DNA of 64,000 nucleotides from Xanthomonas campestris pv. badrii (GTDB taxonomy: Bacteria > Pseudomonadota > Gammaproteobacteria > Xanthomonadales > Xanthomonadaceae). The position numbers were made by a program, and so were the translations under genes. Location: the NCBI RefSeq assembly GCF_012848175.1, contig NZ_CP051651.1, positions 4,409,501-4,473,500 on the forward strand, written 5' to 3'. Under the pieces are notes generated by a model that saw only the letters and a program-made list of their open reading frames with translations, was not told the origin of the DNA and made no database searches. Shown here in pieces: positions 58,268 through 64,000 of this stretch. Within the stretch, counting starts at the first letter, position 1, and every line of letters starts with the position of its first letter.

Positions 58268-59029
58268 ATGCTGCAGGAATTCTTTATCGCCGCCGCTGCA
58301 GGGGGCTCCAATCCGTCGGCCGCTCTGTCGCAGATGGGCTTCGAGCACTTGATCACCGAAATGACCTCCAGCCCCGGCGATTTCGCCGTGTCCTGGGTCG
58401 TGTTGATCACCCTGATCGCCATGTCCGCTGCCTCCTGGTACTGGACCGTCATCAACATCTTCCGCGCCACCCGCCTGAAGAGCGCGGCTGACCGCGTGAC
58501 CACCGCGTTCTGGGATGCCCCGAATGCACAGGACGCCATCCGCGCCATGGAAGAACAGCCGGCTTCCGAGCCGTTCTCCAAGATTGCTCTGGACGCTGCC
58601 CAGGCAGCTGCGCACCACCAGCGCGCCGAAGGCAGCACCGGTGGCCTGGGCGAGAGCCTGAGCCGTTCGGAGTTCGTCGACCGCGCCCTGCGTCAGGCCG
58701 TGACCCGCGAAAGCACCAAGCTGCAGTCGGGCATGACCCTGCTGGCCACCGTCGGTGCGACCGCGCCGTTCGTCGGTCTGCTCGGTACGGTGTGGGGTAT
58801 CTACGGCGCGCTGATCAAGATCGGTGCAACCGGTTCGGCCTCCATCGACGCCGTTGCCGGCCCGGTGGGTGAAGCGCTGATCATGACCGCGATCGGTCTG
58901 TTCGTCGCCATCCCGGCCGTGTTCGCCTTCAACTTCTTCTCGAAGGTCAACAGCTCGGTGATCGCCAAGTTCGACACCTTTGCCCACGACCTGCACGACT
59001 TCTTCGCCACCGGTTCGCGCGTTCGCTGA
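58268..59029 (+). CDS. exbB: ExbB: proton-channel subunit of the TonB complex
   Basis: This 253-residue inner-membrane protein of the MotA/TolQ/ExbB family has three hydrophobic segments. The conserved core is LLATVGATAPFVGLLGTVWG followed by EALIMTAIGLFVAIPAVFAF. ExbB pentamers with ExbD use the proton gradient to drive TonB. It starts 85 bp after tonB. Confidence 0.96.
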   Translation: MLQEFFIAAAAGGSNPSAALSQMGFEHLITEMTSSPGDFAVSWVVLITLIAMSAASWYWTVINIFRATRLKSAADRVTTAFWDAPNAQDAIRAMEEQPASEPFSKIALDAAQAAAHHQRAEGSTGGLGESLSRSEFVDRALRQAVTRESTKLQSGMTLLATVGATAPFVGLLGTVWGIYGALIKIGATGSASIDAVAGPVGEALIMTAIGLFVAIPAVFAFNFFSKVNSSVIAKFDTFAHDLHDFFATGSRVR

Positions 59030-59075
59030 TCCGGTCGTCAAGAACGCCTTCGCAACGATTTAGACGGAGCCCGTT

Positions 59076-59498
<423 letters not shown>

Positions 59499-59501
59499 GC
59501 C

Positions 59502-59915
59502 ATGGCATTTAGTACTGGTGGAAGCCGTGGGCCGATGGCCGACATCAACGTCACGCCCCTGGTGGACGTGATGCTGGTGCTGCTGATCATCTTCATCGTG
59601 ACCGCGCCGATCATGACCTACCCGATCGCCGTGGATCTGCCGCAGCGGGTGCTCAACCCGCCCCCGCAGACGACCGAACCGCCGCCGCCGATCGAGCTGC
59701 GTATCGACGCCAGCAACCAGGTGTTCTGGAACAACAGCCCGACGCCGGTGGATCAGTTGCAGCAGAAGATGGAAGAAGTGGTGCAGGCCGATCCGACCAA
59801 TCAGCCCGAACTGCGCATCGATGCGAATCAGGATGCGGAGTACGAAGTGATGGCCAAGGTGCTGGCCGCTGCGAAGAACGCGCAGATGAAGAAAATCGGC
59901 TTCATGCAGCAGTAA
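59502..59915 (+). CDS. exbD2: ExbD2: second ExbD paralog
   Basis: The protein has 137 residues and starts 3 bp after exbD1, with nearly the same N-terminus ([20 protein letters not shown]) but a divergent periplasmic part ([20 protein letters not shown]). It has the channel aspartate. In X. campestris this second ExbD is known to be dispensable for iron uptake but involved in plant responses and pectate sensing. Confidence 0.94.
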   Translation: MAFSTGGSRGPMADINVTPLVDVMLVLLIIFIVTAPIMTYPIAVDLPQRVLNPPPQTTEPPPPIELRIDASNQVFWNNSPTPVDQLQQKMEEVVQADPTNQPELRIDANQDAEYEVMAKVLAAAKNAQMKKIGFMQQ

Positions 59916-59960
59916 ACGTAGTTGCAAGACCGCAACACAACAGTCATGACGCGACTGCAA

Positions 59961-59987
59961 CGCCACCGGAAACGGTGGCGTTTTTTT
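59961..59987 (+). terminator. Rho-independent terminator of the tonB-exbD2 cluster
   Basis: A perfect 8-bp stem CGCCACCG/CGGTGGCG with a GAAA tetraloop is followed by seven T residues, 45 bp after exbD2. Confidence 0.95.
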
Positions 59988-60078
59988 ATGCTGCGGGTTG
60001 GGGGCCAAACGTGCGCCAACCTTGGCTGGCGGCTTGCACCCTTCCCTATTCCGGCAGCAAGCGTATGCTCGATCGTGC

Positions 60079-60399
60079 AGCTTTATCCTCACCGCACCGA
60101 TGGTGACGCGCACGATCACGCTGGACCTGCCGCAAGCCACCAACCAACCGCGCGTACCACTCGAGCCGCCTGCACCGATCGCATTGCGACTGGATGCCGA
60201 GGGCCAGGTGTTCTGGAACGCCAGTCCGGTCAGTCTGCAGGCGCTGCAGCCACGCCTGACCGATACGATGCGCGAGACGGCCGGCAACCAGCCCGAGCTG
60301 CGTATCGCCGCCAACCAGGATGCCGAGTACGCGGTCCTTGCCAAGGTGCTTGCCGCTGCCAAGAACGCACAGGTGCAACGCATCGCGTTTGTGCAATGA
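60079..60399 (+). pseudogene. Truncated third exbD
   Basis: From SFILTAPMVTRTITLDLPQ onward this frame encodes an ExbD periplasmic domain closely similar to ExbD2 ([46 protein letters not shown]). The N-terminal sequence and the membrane helix with the essential aspartate are missing, and the sequence upstream of 60079 does not encode them in any frame I checked. The first ATG (60100) lies inside the domain, and the exbD2 terminator lies upstream. A tandem duplicate that lost its 5' end is the simplest reading. Confidence 0.82.
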
Positions 60400-60487
60400 A
60401 CTCGCACGGATGGCGCAGGCAGTTGCCGCGCTACCCGGGTCATTGACTGCTTACGCTGCGGCGGTGTCAGCCACCGCAAGCCAGGCG

Positions 60488-61255
60488 CTATGCCTGCGCG
60501 CTTGCACCGCGCAGCAGCTGCACATACGCGCGCACCGTGGCATCCAGTCCCTGGTACAGCGCTTCGCCGATCAAGGCGTGACCGATCGATACTTCCAGCA
60601 CACCGGGCACGGTGGCGAGAAACGCGCCGAGGTTGGCTTGCGATAGATCGTGCCCGGCATTGATCCCCAGGCCATGCTCTGCGGCGCGACGTGCGGCGTC
60701 CGCGAACTCGGCCAACGCATCGGCTGGCTGTCCGTCGGCATGCGCTTGTGCATAGGGGCCGGTGTACAACTCGATGCGGTCCGCACCCAGCACCGCCGCC
60801 TGGCCGATCTGGGCATTGCCGGCATCGACGAACAGGCTGACGCGGCTGCCCAGGGCCTTGAACGCGGCGATCAATTCGCCCAGCCCGGTGGTGTCCTGTG
60901 CGAAATCGAAGCCATGGTCGGAGGTGAGCTGGCCGTCGCCGTCGGGCACCAACGTCACCTGCTCCGGACGCGTGGCACGGCACAGCTCCAGCAACCCCGG
61001 GTAGCCTGCGCGTGGCGGCGCGAACGGATTGCCTTCGATATTGAATTCGACCCCGTGCGTGCGGGTCAGCGCACCCAGCGCCAGCACGTCGTCGGCGCGG
61101 ATATGCCGCTGGTCCGGACGCGGATGCACGGTGATGCCGTGCGCACCGGCAGCGATGCAGGCGCGTGCGGCCTCCACTACGTCCGGGTCGTGGCCACCGC
61201 GCGAGTTGCGCAGCACCGCAATCTTGTTGACGTTGACGCTGAGCCGGGTGGTCAC
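60488..61255 (-). CDS. pdxJ: PdxJ: pyridoxine 5'-phosphate synthase
   Basis: The protein has 255 residues with a GTG start at 61255 ([20 protein letters not shown]). PdxJ condenses 1-deoxy-D-xylulose 5-phosphate with 3-amino-2-oxopropyl phosphate to give pyridoxine 5'-phosphate in DXP-dependent vitamin B6 synthesis. Family patterns are [42 protein letters not shown] and [10 protein letters not shown]. It is convergent with the truncated exbD. Confidence 0.95.
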   Translation of the reverse strand: MTTRLSVNVNKIAVLRNSRGGHDPDVVEAARACIAAGAHGITVHPRPDQRHIRADDVLALGALTRTHGVEFNIEGNPFAPPRAGYPGLLELCRATRPEQVTLVPDGDGQLTSDHGFDFAQDTTGLGELIAAFKALGSRVSLFVDAGNAQIGQAAVLGADRIELYTGPYAQAHADGQPADALAEFADAARRAAEHGLGINAGHDLSQANLGAFLATVPGVLEVSIGHALIGEALYQGLDATVRAYVQLLRGASAQA

Positions 61256-61263
61256 AGGTGTGC

Positions 61264-61533
61264 TCAGGCCTGCGGCTCGCCGTCGCGCGCCGCGGCCAGC
61301 GCCGCCGCCTTGCGTGCTTCGGCCACTTCGCGCAGTCGGCGCAGCTCGGCCGGGTCGATCATGCTGCTGGTGTCGCGCTGGGTATCGCCCATGCGCGAGG
61401 CAAACCAGCCGCGTGTCCACAGCAGCAACAGCACCAGCGCCACCAGCAGCGAGACCACCAGCAACCACACGTGCGGCGTGCTGAAGGCCAGCACCAGCGC
61501 ACCCAGTGCCATAAGCAGAAACAGCCAGTGCAT
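61264..61533 (-). CDS. Small two-helix membrane protein
   Basis: The protein has 89 residues and starts [20 protein letters not shown] at the ATG at 61533. Two adjacent membrane segments are followed by a charged, Ala/Arg-rich cytoplasmic tail ([20 protein letters not shown]). It ends 8 bp before the pdxJ start, so it probably shares a transcript with pdxJ and perhaps cls. The family is not recognised. Confidence 0.75.
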   Translation of the reverse strand: MHWLFLLMALGALVLAFSTPHVWLLVVSLLVALVLLLLWTRGWFASRMGDTQRDTSSMIDPAELRRLREVAEARKAAALAAARDGEPQA

Positions 61534-61604
61534 GACGAGCTCCCCGTTGAGTGGCGGCAGTGTAGCGCTGCGCCCGGCCCGGTTCCACGTGGGCCGGCGT
61601 GGGT

Positions 61605-63065
61605 TCACAGCAGCGGCGACAATAGCCGTGCGAAGGCTTCGGGCAGGCGCGAGCGCCATAACGGGCGCAGGCGCACGAAGCGGACTTCCTGCGCCTGCTG
61701 CAGATCGGTGCCGATCATGCCGGCCAGCTCGGCGGCCACCGCCTGGTCGCGGAACAGCATCGATAACTCGAAATTGAGGCGGAAACTGCGGCTATCGAAA
61801 TTGGCGCTGCCGACGATGCAGACCTCGTCGTCGGCCAGCAGCGCCTTGGTGTGCAGCATGCGCGGGCCGTATTCGTAGATGCGCACGCCGGCTTCCAGCA
61901 GCTCGTCGAAATACGAGCGTGCCGCGTAGGTGACCAGGCGCGAATCGCTGACCCGCGGCACCAGCAAGCGTACGTCCAGCCCGCCCAGCGCGGCCGAGGT
62001 CAGCGCCATCCGGGCCGCCTCGCCGGGCACGAAGTACGGGGTGACCAGCCAGACGCGGTGCTTGGCCTCATGGATGGCCGCCACCATCAGCCGGTGGATC
62101 GCCTCCCACGACGAATCCGGCCCGGACACCAGTACCTGCGCATCGACCGTGCCCTGCGCGCGGGTTGGCACATCCTCCGGCCACAGCTGCTGGCCGTGGA
62201 AGGCGGCGCGGCCCTGGCCGGTGGCATATAGCCAGTCTTCCAGGAACACCAACTGCAGGCTGCGCACCACGTGGCCGTGCAGGCGCACATGCAGGTCGCG
62301 GTAGGCATCGGTGCGCACCTGCTCGTTCTCTTCGTCGGTGACATTGATGCCGCCGGTGAAGCCGACCCGGCCGTCGACCACCACCAGCTTGCGGTGGGTG
62401 CGCAAGTTGAGCCAGGGCCGCTTGAACGGCTTGAGGAACTGCGAGGGGTGGAACCAGGCGGTTTCCACGCCGGCCTCGCGCAGTGTGCGCAGGGCGCGCC
62501 GGGTCATCGCCGAGGAGCCGATCGCATCCATCAGCAGCCGCACCTTGACCCCGGCGCGGGCGCGTTCCATCAGCGCCTCGCAGATCGCGGTGCCGCTGTG
62601 GTCGGGCTGGAAGATGTAGTACTCCAGATGGATGTGGTCGCGCGCGCCGGCAATGGCCTCGATGATGGCGGCGTAGGTGGCCGCACCATCCACCAGCCAC
62701 TGCACTTCGGTGGCGGTGCTGGGTGCCAGGCCGGTGGTGGACTGGCCGATCTTGGCCAGCTCGGTGCAATCGGCATCCGGCGGGCACACGCTGCTGTAGC
62801 TCTCCATGCCCGAGCGCGAGCGGCCGCGGCGCAGGCGCTGCCGTTTCACCTTCTGCGGGCCCAGCCAGTAATAGATCAGCAGGCCCAGGTACGGCAGTGC
62901 CGCCAGCGACAATACCCAGCTCAGCGTGGCCACCGGTTCGCGTTTCTGCAGCACGATCCAGCTGGCGATCCACAGCAGGTAGAGCACGTAGGCGGCCAGA
63001 AGGAGCGCTTCGAGGTGGGGAAGGTTGGCCAGCCAATCCCACGCGCCCTGTGCGATTGCGGGCAT
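61605..63065 (-). CDS. cls: Cardiolipin synthase, two phospholipase D (HKD) motifs
   Basis: The protein has 486 residues, the usual length of ClsA-type enzymes. Two N-terminal membrane helices ([20 protein letters not shown] and [19 protein letters not shown]) are followed by two PLD domains with [16 protein letters not shown] and [20 protein letters not shown]. It joins phosphatidylglycerol molecules into cardiolipin in the inner membrane. Confidence 0.95.
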   Translation of the reverse strand: MPAIAQGAWDWLANLPHLEALLLAAYVLYLLWIASWIVLQKREPVATLSWVLSLAALPYLGLLIYYWLGPQKVKRQRLRRGRSRSGMESYSSVCPPDADCTELAKIGQSTTGLAPSTATEVQWLVDGAATYAAIIEAIAGARDHIHLEYYIFQPDHSGTAICEALMERARAGVKVRLLMDAIGSSAMTRRALRTLREAGVETAWFHPSQFLKPFKRPWLNLRTHRKLVVVDGRVGFTGGINVTDEENEQVRTDAYRDLHVRLHGHVVRSLQLVFLEDWLYATGQGRAAFHGQQLWPEDVPTRAQGTVDAQVLVSGPDSSWEAIHRLMVAAIHEAKHRVWLVTPYFVPGEAARMALTSAALGGLDVRLLVPRVSDSRLVTYAARSYFDELLEAGVRIYEYGPRMLHTKALLADDEVCIVGSANFDSRSFRLNFELSMLFRDQAVAAELAGMIGTDLQQAQEVRFVRLRPLWRSRLPEAFARLLSPLL

Positions 63066-63381
63066 GCGCGGATTCTACGGGGCGCACGCGGTGGTGGGAT
63101 GCCCATTGGCGCCGATCTTGCGCTGCTGCAGTGCGAGCCAGGCTGCTGGCCTGTGCGCTGATGGGCGTCCTTCCAAACCGACGATGTCGCCCGCGAAGGA
63201 GGCGATTGCGGCATCGTGCTTCAGCGGCTCGATGGCATCAGCCCGTCACGTGACCCGGGTCACTGCGGAGTTCTTGCAGGTCATGACGTAGCACCCGCCG
63301 CCAACGAGAGGCGCCGCACAGGCGATGCGGAGCCGAGGCCGGCACTGCAGCACGGCACGTGCAAGCGCACATCGAGCCGGA
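63066..63381. other. Intergenic region without a recognised gene
   Basis: This 316-bp spacer lies between cls and the radical SAM gene, both on the minus strand. It must hold the cls promoter. Short open frames overlap in several directions and none is supported. Confidence 0.45.
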
Positions 63382-64000
63382 TCAAAACAACGCCAACTGC
63401 GGTGTCTGCGGCCTGGGCGCACGGAACTGGCTGGTATCGAGCCTCGGCAGTCGCGCGAATCCAAGCCGTCGATACGCGATGGAAAAGCGTTGCGCGATCA
63501 GCTCCGCAAACGGGCCTTCGCCGACCATGCGCTTGCCGAAGCGGCTGTCGTAGTCCTTGCCGCCACGCATTTGCTGGATCAGGCTCATGACGTGCCTGGC
63601 GCGATCCGGATAATGCAGCTCCAGCCATTCGCGCCACAGCTGGGTGAGCTCGTGCGGCAGGCGCAACACCACGTAGCCGGCCGAGCGTGCGCCGTGCGCG
63701 CTGGCCGCTTCCAGGATGCGCTCCAGTTCGGTGTCGTTGATCATCGGGATCACTGGAGCCACCAGCACGCCCACCGGCACGCCGGCGGCGTGCAACGCGC
63801 GCATCGCGCGCAGCCGTGCATGCGGCGCCGCGGCGCGCGGCTCCATCTTCGCCGCGAGCCGATTGTCGAGCGTGGTCACCGAGAAATACACCGACACCAG
63901 GTTGTGCTGGGCCATCTCGGCAAGCACATCGATGTCGCGTTCGATCAAGGCCGCCTTGGTCACGAAGCTCACCGGATGCCGGGCCTCGGCCAGGACCTCC
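63382..64000 (-). CDS. Radical SAM protein, PA0069/spore-photoproduct-lyase-like, N-terminus outside window
   Basis: Only the C-terminal 205 or so residues are seen. The frame is open to the right edge (VLAEARHPVSFVTKAALIER) and ends in RPQTPQLALF. The segment has SVYFSVTTLDNRLAAKMEPR, PVGVLVAPVIPMINDTELER and HVMSLIQQMRGGKDYDSRFG, typical of the PA0069 family. The CxxxCxxC iron-sulfur motif would lie outside the window. The ATG at 63972 is internal. Confidence 0.87.
   Translation of the reverse strand, partial: EVLAEARHPVSFVTKAALIERDIDVLAEMAQHNLVSVYFSVTTLDNRLAAKMEPRAAAPHARLRAMRALHAAGVPVGVLVAPVIPMINDTELERILEAASAHGARSAGYVVLRLPHELTQLWREWLELHYPDRARHVMSLIQQMRGGKDYDSRFGKRMVGEGPFAELIAQRFSIAYRRLGFARLPRLDTSQFRAPRPQTPQLALF

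Noticed and set aside
61582..61595. Possible fourth parS (GTTCCACGTGGGCC)
   Set aside because: The right arm has two mismatches, so it is not a palindrome like the three perfect sites.

Overview
The window is about 64 kb of high-GC chromosomal DNA spanning the replication origin of a Xanthomonas (Xanthomonadaceae). Several independent features point there: the minus-strand block mnmE, yidC, rnpA, rpmH facing the plus-strand block dnaA, dnaN, recF, gyrB; the tonB-exbB-exbD1-exbD2 cluster with two exbD genes; a protein ending in an XVIPCD-like signal domain of the Xanthomonas killing type IV secretion system; and Xanthomonas-style dispersed palindromes.

Left arm (1-20 kb). A large surface protein, probably an autotransporter passenger built from Calx-beta and Ig-like repeats, runs off the left edge. 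It is divergent from three tandem phage-tail-collar-domain genes, a GNAT acetyltransferase and a small DUF6916-like gene. A complete Mla lipid-transport operon (mlaF-E-D-C-B-A) follows and ends in a strong terminator. Next come a glutathione peroxidase divergent from a MarR-MATE efflux pair with a palindromic operator between them, a small lipoprotein with a hexanucleotide repeat, rmuC, a decayed glutathione S-transferase fragment and an amino-acid permease.

Accessory middle (20-43 kb). This holds a GH92 mannosidase, an unassigned protein with type III effector-like features, a GAF-PAS-PAS-GGDEF diguanylate cyclase, and a glycerate kinase. A low-GC small gene is translationally coupled to an 821-residue XVIPCD protein, which looks like an antibacterial type IV effector with its immunity protein. 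Then follow an M19 dipeptidase, an RlmI-type methyltransferase, a yybP-ykoY (manganese) riboswitch ahead of a TerC-family gene, and a rhomboid protease. A phosphate-scavenging group comprises a glycerophosphodiesterase, a TonB-dependent receptor and a class A acid phosphatase, with Pho-box-like sites between the divergent receptor and phosphatase.

Origin (43-54 kb). mnmE, yidC, rnpA and rpmH lie on the minus strand and dnaA, dnaN, recF and gyrB on the plus strand. A consensus DnaA box lies in the dnaA-dnaN spacer. A second AT-rich, hairpin-rich region with a consensus DnaA box lies in the unusually long dnaN-recF spacer. Three perfect parS palindromes occur within about 2 kb.

Right arm (54-64 kb). 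A CPBP-type membrane protease, an M48 lipoprotein protease and a TPR protein precede tonB-exbB-exbD1-exbD2. A truncated third exbD follows, then pdxJ, a small membrane protein, cardiolipin synthase and the C-terminal part of a radical SAM protein cut by the right edge. No tRNA, 16S/23S rRNA, intact insertion sequence or CRISPR array was seen.
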